DNA of 24,321 nucleotides from Clostridium sp. 27_14 (GCA_001916035.1 MNRQ01000016.1:1-24321); one strand, 5' to 3'. Counted from the stretch's first letter, positions 15,103 to 21,830 are shown. The notes: generated by a model from the sequence alone, not told the origin. Translations and numbers: made by a program.

Positions 15103-15672
15103 TTACTTAAATCTTTTATCTATACTCATTAAATCCATAAATAATTGGTCTTGCTCTTCTTCTGTCAATAAAGAATAATCACTACAATTTTTACATTCTG
15201 ATATAATTCTTATTCTTTCATTTGCTTTTCCTTTTTCAATTTTCGCCTTATACTTATTAAATAAATATAAATAAATATTCTTTACATTCTTGTTTGTGTT
15301 ACTTTGTTGTTCTTCTGTTGTTACTTTGTTGTTACTTTTTAATTCTTCAATTTGATAATCTTCCCATTTTTCAATGCTTACAACTGAAAATTTGTTGTTA
15401 CTTTTTATACTAATCATTTGTAACTTTTCTAATAATTTTATGTATTTGTAAATAGTACTTTCTGTCATTTTTAATTCTTCTGATGCTTGTTTTCTTCCAA
15501 ATACAAACTCACCTTTTTTTAATTTTACTATTTGTTGTCCTACTAACTGTTCTCTTTCTCTATGTGTTGCTTTTAGTAGACACCAAATCCAAATTTTCAA
15601 TGCTTTTTCATTCTCAAATATGGGAGAATTTAATAATTTTCTAAATAATTTTATATAACTTGTATTTTCCAT
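15103..15672 (-). CDS. Phage replication initiator (replisome organiser) with winged helix
   Basis: 189 residues from ATG 15672. SYIKLFRKLLNSPIFENEKA and LKIWIWCLLKATHRE are the typical start of phage replisome organisers. LKKGEFVFGRKQASEELKMT then ESTIYKYIKLLEKLQMISI is the winged helix that would bind the origin. A poly-polar linker follows, then IYLYLFNKYKAKI and a DnaD-like helical end. No DnaC-type loader is seen in this window. The intergenic hairpin at 15694-15724 lies just upstream. Confidence 0.85.
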   Translation of the reverse strand: MENTSYIKLFRKLLNSPIFENEKALKIWIWCLLKATHREREQLVGQQIVKLKKGEFVFGRKQASEELKMTESTIYKYIKLLEKLQMISIKSNNKFSVVSIEKWEDYQIEELKSNNKVTTEEQQSNTNKNVKNIYLYLFNKYKAKIEKGKANERIRIISECKNCSDYSLLTEEEQDQLFMDLMSIDKRFK

Positions 15673-15693
15673 ATCTCCCACCTTTTACAATAT

Positions 15694-15724
15694 CAGGGAT
15701 AAACTTTATTTTGTCTTATCCCTG
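15694..15724. repeat. 9-bp perfect inverted repeat upstream of the replication gene
   Basis: CAGGGATAA (15694-15702) and TTATCCCTG (15716-15724) pair across 13 bases in a 63-base gap between the membrane gene and the replication initiator. It lacks a T-run on the minus strand. It may be a regulatory or mRNA-processing hairpin; an origin cannot be excluded. Confidence 0.6.
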
Positions 15725-15735
15725 TTGTCTAATTT

Positions 15736-15966
15736 TTAATCACTTAATCCAATTACTGAACCTATTACTACACCTAACCAAGCAATAAATCCTCCAATTC
15801 CACAAAATATTATTCTTACTATTCCAAATGCTATTCCTAATCCATTTACAGGATTTATTGAATTAACTATTTGCGTTATTCCTCCTGCAAGCATTAACCA
15901 TATTCCCACGTATATTCCTAATACAATTCCTACAATTGCTATTAAAATTCCTATAATCTTTTTCAT
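15736..15966 (-). CDS. Small glycine-rich membrane protein
   Basis: 76 residues with two or three membrane helices: IIGILIAIVGIVLGIYVGIW at the start, then AFGIVRIIFCGIGGFIAWLG with Gly-zipper spacing, and a short end VVIGSVIGLSD. Similar proteins occur in early regions of clostridial phages; function unknown. Its early location argues against a lysis holin. Confidence 0.75.
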   Translation of the reverse strand: MKKIIGILIAIVGIVLGIYVGIWLMLAGGITQIVNSINPVNGLGIAFGIVRIIFCGIGGFIAWLGVVIGSVIGLSD

Positions 15967-15988
15967 TTTCTTTTCCTCCTAATATTCT

Positions 15989-16270
15989 TTATAAATAACT
16001 TTTTCCTATTAATCTTATAAATTCTTCTCTTGTATGATTTTTTTCATATTCTTTTTGACATTCCTGTTTTAATCTCAAATCTAACTCATGTCCATATTTA
16101 CCATGTACTCCGTATGTTCCTCTATGTTCTAAATATGTTAGCCATACTTTGAATCCGTTTTGCTCTGATATTTTTCTTTTTCCTGTACCAAAATATATAT
16201 GATGTTCTTCTAGTCCATAAGTTTGCCCACTGATATAGCTTTCTTTTTTGTTTTGTAAAATTGATTTCAT
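15989..16270 (-). CDS. HNH/DUF968-like phage recombination protein
   Basis: 93 residues. HHIYFGTGKRKISEQNGFKV then WLTYLEHRGTYGVHGK and LKQECQKEYEKNHTREEFIR with IGKSYL at the end. The pattern HHI-GxxR-SE-xxG, EHR, VHxx and THxREEF matches the small phage HNH-like family found next to NinB and annealing proteins, likely cutting branched or foreign DNA. Its ATG overlaps the shifted stop of the NinB-like gene (ATGA), which supports the shifted reading of that gene. Confidence 0.8.
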   Translation of the reverse strand: MKSILQNKKESYISGQTYGLEEHHIYFGTGKRKISEQNGFKVWLTYLEHRGTYGVHGKYGHELDLRLKQECQKEYEKNHTREEFIRLIGKSYL

Positions 16271-16732
16271 TTTTTATCCCATTCTTTCAATAAACTATTT
16301 ATTTCTGCATCTGATTTTGTTTCTATGTCTAACTGCTTACATTCTTGTACTATTAATTCAATTAATTTGCTCATTTCTGTCGTGTTATACACACTAGACC
16401 CATAATATGTAATTACATTTGTAAAACCGTTCTAATTTGCTTTTCATTGTTTCTGTAACCCAACCTAAACCATGATTACTCCAAGCTTGTCTAAATCTTT
16501 CTACTGCTTCATTCTTTACTGGTATAACTTCATAACTTCCAATGTTCTTAATTAAATCTCTGTATATTTCTTCTTTGGGTATATGTAGCTTATCTTGTAA
16601 TTTTCCTAATAGTACCCAGCAATATGCATTACTGTCTAAACTCCTTTTTTGTCTATATTCTTTTATTTCAAACTGTTTATCTTTTTCTTGTTCTAGTAAA
16701 TAAGTTATTATTTTATTACTTGTTCCTATCAT
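16267..16732 (-). CDS. NinB-like recombination protein, read through a +1 shift at CGG
   Basis: ATG 16732 overlaps the exonuclease stop (ATGA). Residues 1-101 contain KEYRQKRSLDSNAYCWVLLG, LHIPKEEIYRDLIKNIGSYE and LGWVTETMKSKLE, the NinB pattern. The next codon is CGG (16427-16429), and the 0 frame ends 11 codons later as low-quality sequence. Skipping C16429 restores GFTNVITYYGSSVYNTTEMS and LIELIVQECKQLDIETKSD, the conserved YYGSSVYxTxEM ... LIxLIVQE end of the family. It stops at 16267, overlapping the next gene by ATGA. The repaired 154 residues is a normal length. NinB binds single-stranded DNA in phage recombination. Likely cotranscribed with the exonuclease and annealing protein. Confidence 0.82.
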
Positions 16733-17298
16733 TCTGGGAATACCCCCTTTTTCAGGCATTCTGTTAATATTTCTAATTTTGGTAAATATTCATTTTCAAT
16801 GAACTCTTTATCATAATCAACATTTATTAATTCAAGTCTGTTTTTATCTATTTCATTAAAATAGTTATTATAATCGTTTTCTTGTAGTCCGTATGCAACT
16901 ATATATAATTTATAAATACCACTTGCATACATTTCAACTTGTGCTTGTCTCCAATATTGTTTTGATACTTTAAATTCTTTATCTATATTGTGTGTTTTTA
17001 CTTCGTAGATACAAGTATTTGTGTTTCCATCTAAATTTGCTCTTAATCTATCTTTAATAATTTGTTTATCTTTTTCTAAATCTTCTATTTCTAAACTATC
17101 AAGTATTTTGTGTTCATAATTGTTTCCTGCTTTCATTGCTTCATTAGATAAATTATTTTTATTAAGTCCTAATTTTTCAAGCCACCATTTTTCAAATGTT
17201 TTTGTTTTCCAGTTTCCTACAACCATACTTGTATCTGAACAACCTATGTAATAACTTCTATCTTGACTTTGTATCAATGTTTGATAAATCTCTTTCAA
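16729..17298 (-). CDS. YqaJ-like exonuclease
   Basis: About 189 residues. YYIGCSDTSMVVG is the N-terminal block of YqaJ viral recombinases. NEAMKAGNNYEHKILD has the glutamate, RANLDGNTN the aspartate, and YEVKTHN the E-x-K of a PD-(D/E)XK nuclease. YWRQAQVEMYASGIYKLYIV is the conserved glutamine helix. It should resect double-stranded ends for the annealing protein encoded just upstream. The start is uncertain: TTG 17298 or TTG 17277, both inside the end of the annealing-protein gene and without a good SD, suggesting coupled translation. Confidence 0.85.
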   Translation of the reverse strand: MKEIYQTLIQSQDRSYYIGCSDTSMVVGNWKTKTFEKWWLEKLGLNKNNLSNEAMKAGNNYEHKILDSLEIEDLEKDKQIIKDRLRANLDGNTNTCIYEVKTHNIDKEFKVSKQYWRQAQVEMYASGIYKLYIVAYGLQENDYNNYFNEIDKNRLELINVDYDKEFIENEYLPKLEILTECLKKGVFPE

Positions 17299-17905
17299 AA
17301 TTGCTTAAAGTATCAAAATAACTAAATAATGCTTTTACTTCATCTTCTGTTTTATGAAGTCTTTCTGCTATTTCTTTTACTGATAGACCTTGTTTTAATT
17401 TCTGTGTATATATTTGTTGACATCTTTCTTTAATTTTGAATATATCGTGTTTTGATAAATCATCTTCCCAATTATCTTTATCGCTTTTTAATTCGTCTTT
17501 TAACCATAAATCGAATCCTAATCCTGTCCTTATAGCAACACCTTTAACAAACAATCTAGTTTGACAATTCCATAATCTCTGTTGAGACATTGAATTGTCT
17601 TTGACTGGATTTGAACCATTTGTAACAGGTCCTCTTTGAATAAATTCTATGTCATCTATTACAATTTTTACTGCTGTTTCATATACTTGATTTGTATTTC
17701 CTTTACTGTCTTTAAACTCTTTTTCAGTCATATATAAACTACTTCCAGTTAATTCATTTACAACTGGTTCGAAATATACTTTTTCTGCTCCGTTTTCGTG
17801 TAATAAATCAACAACTTTTGCCCAGTTTAAATAATCTGCTCCATCTCTTTTTTCTACCCATTTACTTACATCTATTTTCCTTAAATCTTCATAACTTTTT
17901 AACAT
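17258..17905 (-). CDS. Single-strand annealing protein (DUF1071/Sak3-like)
   Basis: 215 residues. DYLNWAKVVDLLHENGAEKV starts the DUF1071 domain. ETAVKIVIDDIEFIQRGPVT, NGSNPVKDNSMSQQRLWNCQ and TRLFVKGVAIRTGLGFDLWL follow, matching the family's (V/I)KxxVxI ... PVxxGxNPVK ... QxxxxKAxAxxxGLG pattern. These proteins anneal complementary single strands in phage recombination. The C-terminal part ends in a helix-turn-helix-like KEIAERLHKTEDEVKALF. Its ATG overlaps the 42-residue gene stop (TAATG). Confidence 0.87.
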   Translation of the reverse strand: MLKSYEDLRKIDVSKWVEKRDGADYLNWAKVVDLLHENGAEKVYFEPVVNELTGSSLYMTEKEFKDSKGNTNQVYETAVKIVIDDIEFIQRGPVTNGSNPVKDNSMSQQRLWNCQTRLFVKGVAIRTGLGFDLWLKDELKSDKDNWEDDLSKHDIFKIKERCQQIYTQKLKQGLSVKEIAERLHKTEDEVKALFSYFDTLSNFERDLSNIDTKSR

Positions 17906-18033
17906 TATTTTTCTCCTTTCAATTTTTTAATTTTTTCTTTTAATTCATTTGCATATTTATAATCTTCACTGTCCCATTTATCTTGCATTTCTAATAAAAA
18001 ATATTTGTGCTCTAGTTGTTCTAATGTTTCCAT
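17905..18033 (-). CDS. Small coiled-coil protein
   Basis: 42 residues, METLEQLEHKYFLLEMQDKW then DSEDYKYANELKEKIKKLKG. It is a single charged helix, with the next gene's ATG overlapping its stop. ATG 18033 follows AAGGTG in the end of the AbrB gene. Unrecognised, possibly a partner of the annealing protein. Confidence 0.6.
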   Translation of the reverse strand: METLEQLEHKYFLLEMQDKWDSEDYKYANELKEKIKKLKGEK

Positions 18034-18035
18034 GT

Positions 18036-18200
18036 CTACACCTTCTTTACATAGAAACCGTCTTTAAGCAAGAATATTTCTAATTCATCATTGTTTTTTA
18101 TATCTAAACTTTTTCTAAATTCTTTTGGAAAAACTATTCTACCTAATGAGTCTAATCTTCTTATAATTCCTTTTGTTCCACCTATATTAATTTTTTTCAT
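18036..18200 (-). CDS. AbrB/SpoVT-type transcription regulator
   Basis: 54 residues. GIIRRLDSLGRIVFPKEFRK followed by LDIKNNDELEIFLLKDGFYV is the swapped-hairpin AbrB DNA-binding domain, nearly the whole protein. SD AAAGGAGA lies 6 bases upstream. Just before the gene are TTTGACAAC and a hairpin-like inverted repeat (18212-18251), which may be its control site. It probably tunes phage or host promoters (inference). Confidence 0.85.
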   Translation of the reverse strand: MKKINIGGTKGIIRRLDSLGRIVFPKEFRKSLDIKNNDELEIFLLKDGFYVKKV

Positions 18201-18219
18201 TTTCAATCTCCTTTGACAA

Positions 18220-18251
18220 CTCTACAAATTAGTGTTATACTAATAGTAGAG
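18220..18251. repeat. 32-bp interrupted inverted repeat upstream of the AbrB-like gene
   Basis: CTCTAC (18220-18225) and ATTAGT (18228-18233) pair with ACTAAT (18239-18244) and GTAGAG (18246-18251). It lies in the gap before abrB, abutting a TTTGACAAC site (18212-18220). It may be an operator or RNA hairpin. Confidence 0.65.
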
Positions 18252-18278
18252 TAGCTTTTATATGTATTTATACTCGAA

Positions 18279-18596
18279 CTAATTTTGTGATTGGTAGTCT
18301 GAAATTAGTTCTTTATTTTCGTCTGATAAGTTATTTACTAATAATTCTATGTTGTTTTCTAAATCTGTTATTTTAGCTCTTAGCTCTGCTGAATTATTTA
18401 GTAATATTACATTTTCTTCTTGATAATCATTAAGTATTCTGTCTCTATTTTCAATTTTTGAATTTGCTAAATCTATATCGTCTTCTAAATTGTTTATTGT
18501 TTTCTTTAGTAATTCGTTTGTTTCTTCTGCATCCTTTAAATATAAATTTATTACTAATGCTCCTAATAAAAATCCAAAACACATTCCAAATATCAT
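18279..18596 (-). CDS. Membrane-anchored coiled-coil protein
   Basis: 105 residues: one N-terminal membrane helix (IFGMCFGFLLGALVINLYL) followed by an unbroken coiled coil to the end. Small proteins like this recur in early regions of clostridial phages; function unknown. SD AAAGGAG lies 10 bases upstream of ATG 18596. Confidence 0.7.
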   Translation of the reverse strand: MIFGMCFGFLLGALVINLYLKDAEETNELLKKTINNLEDDIDLANSKIENRDRILNDYQEENVILLNNSAELRAKITDLENNIELLVNNLSDENKELISDYQSQN

Positions 18597-18621
18597 TATT
18601 CTTCAACTCCTTTCTCTATAA

Positions 18622-18762
18622 TTAATATGTTAAGCCTTGTAAGAACGCCCAGTAACAAAATGCTACTCCTGCTAACCACATTGATGTGTATGCCACTGCT
18701 TGTCCTATCCTCATGTAGACTTTGTTTTTGTCTATTCTGAAATTCTTCCAACTTCTTTTCAT
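18622..18762 (-). CDS. Small basic membrane protein
   Basis: 46 residues: MKRSWKNFRIDKNKVYMRIG then a membrane helix (AVAYTSMWLAGVAFCYWAFL) and a short end. The start has an AAGGTG SD. This frame is preferred over the overlapping longer frame at 18596-18808, whose product looks random. The mixed basic/hydrophobic design is typical of phage small membrane proteins; role unknown. Confidence 0.65.
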   Translation of the reverse strand: MKRSWKNFRIDKNKVYMRIGQAVAYTSMWLAGVAFCYWAFLQGLTY

Positions 18763-18779
18763 TTGTTTTCACCTTCTTT

Positions 18780-18986
18780 CTAACTAAATATTTGCTGCAT
18801 AATCTCAAATGCTCGATCTAAATTTATTCTTATTAATTTTTCTCCAGTTTTAATTTTTGCTTCCTGCATTTCTGGTCTTGCTAATATCTTGTATGCTTGA
18901 GATTTGCTCAAACTGTATTGTTCCATAAATTGTTTTGGTGTTACATATTTAACTCTCGCTCGTTCTTGTAACTTCGTTGCTGGCAT
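18780..18986 (-). CDS. Helix-turn-helix protein, excisionase-like
   Basis: 68 residues from ATG 18986 (SD AAAGGAG). YVTPKQFMEQYSLSKSQAYK then ILARPEMQEAKIK is a winged helix-turn-helix of the excisionase/MerR-like type, and GEKLIRINLDRAFEIM is the usual end. It could be Xis for the integrase at 20569, or an early regulator; I cannot tell which. It follows Cro in the lytic transcript. Confidence 0.7.
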   Translation of the reverse strand: MPATKLQERARVKYVTPKQFMEQYSLSKSQAYKILARPEMQEAKIKTGEKLIRINLDRAFEIMQQIFS

Positions 18987-19013
18987 TTTTATCATCTCCT
19001 TTCGCTCTATTTA

Positions 19014-19042
19014 TTGTCTTTTATGTTATTTAGTTGTATAAT
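19014..19042 (+). promoter_or_regulatory. Promoter for the plus-strand gene inside the early operon
   Basis: TTGTCT (19014-19019), 17 bases, then TATAAT (19037-19042), about 35 bases before ATG 19077. A nearby ACTTT...AAAGT inverted repeat could be an operator. Confidence 0.6.
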
Positions 19043-19076
19043 CTACCTAACTTTTAGTGAAAGTGAGGTGATTATT

Positions 19077-19283
19077 ATGGATAAAGATTTTCAAAATTTC
19101 ATACAGTCTTACCTAAATGGTGATTTTCAAAAATTAGTAGAAACTAAAACAGGTAAAATGCAATTTGATTTTTCTACTCCTAAAAAAACTTCTGAATTTT
19201 TAGAAACCTTTGAAACCGAAATTTTAAATTGTAATATTAATTTACTTTATGCTTATCATCAGTGGCTAAAGAATCAGAAATAA
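19077..19283 (+). CDS. Unknown protein encoded opposite to the early operon
   Basis: 68 residues, MDKDFQNFIQSYLNGDFQKL, then KMQFDFSTPKKTSEFLETFE and a helical end. No family recognised. SD GAGGTG precedes ATG 19077; a longer frame from 19014 would run through the promoter. The gene lies antisense within the Cro transcript, and its last 47 bases overlap the small minus-strand gene at 19237-19371. With its own promoter it may be expressed in the lysogen, like a superinfection or lysogeny-stabilising gene (inference). Confidence 0.6.
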   Translation: MDKDFQNFIQSYLNGDFQKLVETKTGKMQFDFSTPKKTSEFLETFETEILNCNINLLYAYHQWLKNQK

Positions 19284-19371
19284 TATTATTTAAAACTTCT
19301 TGTGGTGTATTTATAGAACATTCAGACTTGCTCTCTGTCTGTTCTTTTTCTATTTGTTCATCACTCAACAT
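19237..19371 (-). CDS. Small acidic early protein
   Basis: 44 residues, MLSDEQIEKEQTESKSECSI then NTPQEVLNNIISDSLATDD. A strong AAAGGAGA SD lies 8 bases upstream. It is polar and probably disordered. It is the first gene after Cro and overlaps the opposite-strand gene at its 3' end. Function unknown. Confidence 0.5.
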   Translation of the reverse strand: MLSDEQIEKEQTESKSECSINTPQEVLNNIISDSLATDDKHKVN

Positions 19372-19398
19372 CTTCTCATCTCCTTTCTTTTTGTTTGT

Positions 19399-19599
19399 TT
19401 AACTGACATTAGAAACTAAAAAAATATCATCTTTTTTATAGTTTAATATCTTCTTTATGTTTAAAGCTGTTTCCAATGATGGTGATACATTTCCATTTTC
19501 GTACCCTGTATATGTTGTTCTTGCGATATTTAGCTTTTCCGCCATTTGTTCTTGAGTATAACCTTTTTTCTTTCTAACTTCTATAAGTTTTTCTCTCAT
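19399..19599 (-). CDS. Cro-like XRE-family repressor
   Basis: 66 residues from ATG 19599 (SD AAGGAGG). REKLIEVRKKKGYTQEQMAE then KLNIARTTYTGYENGNVSPS is an XRE/Cro helix-turn-helix covering nearly the full chain. It is the first gene of the minus-strand lytic transcript under the consensus promoter at 19631-19659 and divergent from the CI-like repressor, hence the Cro assignment. A longer open frame to 19713 would cross this promoter and is rejected. Confidence 0.88.
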   Translation of the reverse strand: MREKLIEVRKKKGYTQEQMAEKLNIARTTYTGYENGNVSPSLETALNIKKILNYKKDDIFLVSNVS

Positions 19600-19630
19600 A
19601 TTTTCGCCTCCTTTTGTTTGTTCTGCTGAC

Positions 19631-19659
19631 ATTATATATGATGTTTGTTTGACTGTCAA
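19631..19659 (-). promoter_or_regulatory. Consensus lytic promoter with operator palindrome
   Basis: On the minus strand TTGACA (19654-19659), 17 bases, TATAAT (19631-19636): perfect consensus, about 32 bases before the Cro start. TTGACTGTCAA (19649-19659) is a perfect palindrome overlapping the -35, a likely CI/Cro operator; related CTGACA sites lie beside the -10 and in the divergent promoter. Confidence 0.9.
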
Positions 19660-19698
19660 TACTTTTTTTAAATTTTTTTTATTTTTCTCAAAAAATGT

Positions 19699-19727
19699 TT
19701 GCAAAACTGACAATAAAATGTTATAAT
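19699..19727 (+). promoter_or_regulatory. Lysogenic promoter for repressor-protease-integrase
   Basis: TTGCAA (19699-19704), 17 bases, TATAAT (19722-19727), then SD and ATG 19750. ACTGACAAT between the boxes resembles the operator half-site at the lytic promoter. Confidence 0.85.
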
Positions 19728-19749
19728 TCTCTTAGAAAGGAGCATATTT

Positions 19750-20118
19750 ATGAGTTTTGGAGATAATTTAAAAAAAATTAGACAAGATTGTAATTTAACA
19801 CAAGAGGAACTTGCAAAAAAAATTGATACATCTCGTTCGAACATTGCTAATTATGAAAATAATAAAAATATGCCTTCAATAGATGTTTTAAGTAAATTAT
19901 CAGAAATACTTGATTGCAGCATAGATTACCTGTTAGGGAAATCCAATGAAAGAAATCCAAAGGAAACTGACCCACTTGGACTAGCCAAAATTGGATTTAA
20001 TATGAAAGATTACAACCCACCTAACGAAACTCAAAGGCAGCAAATAAAAGTTTTATTAGAGGTAGTTTTAAAAGATAATAAAAAAGATATTGGAGATAAA
20101 AATAATGAATCTAAATAA
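19750..20118 (+). CDS. CI-like repressor without a self-cleavage domain
   Basis: 122 residues. The XRE helix-turn-helix spans about 5-62: LKKIRQDCNLTQEELAKKID then TSRSNIANYENNKNMPSIDV and CSIDYLLG. The remaining 60 residues are short and helical (QRQQIKVLLEVVLKDNK) and have no LexA-type S24 peptidase. This matches ImmR-type repressors of ICEBs1 and related phages, which are removed by ImmA rather than RecA-driven self-cleavage. The stop overlaps the ImmA start by 14 bases. Confidence 0.9.
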   Translation: MSFGDNLKKIRQDCNLTQEELAKKIDTSRSNIANYENNKNMPSIDVLSKLSEILDCSIDYLLGKSNERNPKETDPLGLAKIGFNMKDYNPPNETQRQQIKVLLEVVLKDNKKDIGDKNNESK

Positions 20119-20525
20119 TTTATATGATTTAGCGGAAAAAGAACATATCAAAATTTATGATTACTATATAGAAGATGCTTATGGTTGTTTTATAAATATA
20201 GATAAAATAAATGCCATTGCATTAAATTATACAAATATAGATAACTCATATATTGAAAAAGAAACTTTATCAGAAGAATTAGGTCATTACTATCAAGACG
20301 CAACATACTCAATTAACTGTACTGACACAACTTTAATTAATAAACAAGAATATAGGGCTAAGAAATGGAGTTATTATATCTTAATTCCTTTTGAGAAACT
20401 AAAATTAGCCATTAAAAATCGGAATCAATACAGTTTATAGTCTAGCAGATTATTTTGAAGTTACAATCGAATATATGAGCAATGCTATAAAATTTTATGA
20501 AGATAAATATGGAATTATTTACTAA
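20105..20525 (+). CDS. immA: ImmA/IrrE-type protease, read through a +1 shift at CGG
   Basis: ATG 20105 (SD GGAG). TLSEELGHYYQDATYS is the zinc-protease motif, in the EELGH variant usual in phage ImmA proteins; KQEYRAKKWSYYILIPFEKL is the conserved second block. After residue 105 (LAIKN) the frame meets CGG (20420-20422) and stops five codons later (stop at 20438-20440). Skipping C20420 gives GINTVYSLADYFEVTIEYMS then NAIKFYEDKYGIIY, the usual family end, stopping at 20525 right at a terminator hairpin; total 139 residues. This is the only shifted gene on the plus strand, and it again has the extra C before GG on the coding strand. ImmA should cut the CI-like repressor upon induction. The short form keeps the active site but lacks the last helices. 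Confidence 0.85.
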
Positions 20526-20555
20526 AGATAAGTTGTAATATACTTATCTTATTTT
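20525..20555 (+). terminator. Terminator between ImmA and integrase
   Basis: AAGATAAGT (20525-20533) pairs with ACTTATCTT (20542-20550), followed by ATTTTT. It begins at the shifted ImmA stop codon and may limit integrase expression in the lysogen. Confidence 0.75.
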
Positions 20556-20568
20556 TAAAGGAGGACTT

Positions 20569-21642
20569 ATGCCACAATATAAAGATATGAAATACACCGT
20601 CAGAAAAGACGGAAGATTAGTAAAAAAAGTTACTACAAATGGTAAAAATAAATATTTATACGATAAAGATGAAAAAGAATTGTATAAAAAATATATTGAA
20701 TATTTGCACAATTCTTACAATGGAATACCTGATTTAAAAAATGTAAAAATGAAAGAATTTTCGCTTAAATGGATTGAATTAAACTCTGCAAGCAAAGAAA
20801 TAAGAACTATTGAAGAATATACATCTATTATTAATAATCATATTATTCCTGCTCTTGGATTTAAAAAAATTAAAGATATAAAAAAATACGATATCGAACA
20901 ATTACTTTCAGATATGCAAAACACACCTACTACAGCAAATAAAACATTAGCATATATCAAAAGAATTTTAAATGATGCAATTGATAATGATATAATAATA
21001 AAAAATGTTGCTAATAATATAAAACCACTAAAAGTTATAAAAAATGAGCGTAAACCTTTGACAATTGATGAAGATAAAATTCTTATTAGTTCTACACACA
21101 AATATGCCCCATTTTTTATTTTGATGCGTTATACAGGAATGAGGAAAGAAGAAATAATTCCACTAACTGTTGATGATGTTGATTTAAAAAATAAAACAAT
21201 TTCTATAAATAAGGCTGTTGTACTTCTACATAATCAACCAATTATAAAAACTACTAAAAATAATAGAATCCGTACTATTCCTATTTTAGATAATATATAT
21301 GATATGGTTGTAGATTTAGTTAATAATTCTAAAAATGGGTTATTATTTGTAAAAGAAAAAGATGGCAAAATGTTAACTGATGTTGCTGTTCGAAGACATT
21401 TAGAAAGTTTTTTATATGGTATAAATAAAAATCAAGAAAAGAAAATAAGTTTTACATGCCATCAACTAAGACATTCGTATTGTACAATGCTATATTATGC
21501 TAATGTTAAAATAAAAAAAGCACAAGCCTTGATGGGACACTCTTCTGCCGCTATGGTTTATGAAGTTTATACTCATTTAGACGAACAAAGAGAAAATGCT
21601 GATGAACTATTAAATAATTATATAAAAAATAACGATAATTAG
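20569..21642 (+). CDS. int: Tyrosine integrase
   Basis: 357 residues, full length. An N-terminal arm-binding segment (YTVRKDGRLVKKVTTNGKNK) is followed by a SAM-like core-binding domain (about 62-155) and the catalytic domain. Catalytic residues: R192 in YTGMRKEEI, H298 and R301 in CHQLRHSYC, H324 in LMGHSS and Y334 in YEVYTH. SD AAGGAGG lies upstream of ATG 20569. It catalyses recombination between phage and host attachment sites. The neighbouring TTTGACAAC repeats and tRNA-Thr suggest the attachment region is just downstream. All arginine codons are non-CGG. Confidence 0.96.
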   Translation: MPQYKDMKYTVRKDGRLVKKVTTNGKNKYLYDKDEKELYKKYIEYLHNSYNGIPDLKNVKMKEFSLKWIELNSASKEIRTIEEYTSIINNHIIPALGFKKIKDIKKYDIEQLLSDMQNTPTTANKTLAYIKRILNDAIDNDIIIKNVANNIKPLKVIKNERKPLTIDEDKILISSTHKYAPFFILMRYTGMRKEEIIPLTVDDVDLKNKTISINKAVVLLHNQPIIKTTKNNRIRTIPILDNIYDMVVDLVNNSKNGLLFVKEKDGKMLTDVAVRRHLESFLYGINKNQEKKISFTCHQLRHSYCTMLYYANVKIKKAQALMGHSSAAMVYEVYTHLDEQRENADELLNNYIKNNDN

Positions 21643-21799
21643 TTGTCAAATATGTTTAACATTTCCTATTGATTTTTTAATAATTCTATATTATAATTTT
21701 GCTATAATATTTGACAACTTTTTGACAACCATTTTTATGGAAAAGTTGGACAAAATAGACAAAATAGACAACAAAAATAAAATTAAAAAAGTTGTCAAA
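21642..21799. repeat. Four TTTGACAAC/GTTGTCAAA repeats: likely integrase arm sites
   Basis: GTTGTCAAA at 21642-21650 and 21791-21799; inverted TTTGACAAC at 21710-21718 and 21721-21729. The first and second extend to an 11-bp perfect inverted pair. Between them is a run of GACAAAATA direct repeats (about 21749-21770). The cluster lies between integrase and tRNA, where arm-type sites of phage attachment regions occur. Confidence 0.7.
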
Positions 21800-21830
21800 A
21801 CGATACATATATCAATAAAAGTGAGTATTC

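Noticed and set aside
18596..18808. 70-codon minus-strand open frame
   Set aside because: Another frame in the same place (18622-18762) has a better SD and encodes a clear membrane protein; this product looks random.
687..20525. CGG reassigned to Trp, Gln or another amino acid
   Set aside because: Such recoding is known in some low-GC Gram-positives, but here the 0 frame soon meets stop codons and loses homology, so a simple reassignment cannot restore the proteins.
687..20525. Ordinary sequencing indels as the cause of the CGG breaks
   Set aside because: Not excluded without reads. It is disfavoured because all six are an extra C, on the coding strand, at a codon boundary before glycine, and not in homopolymers.
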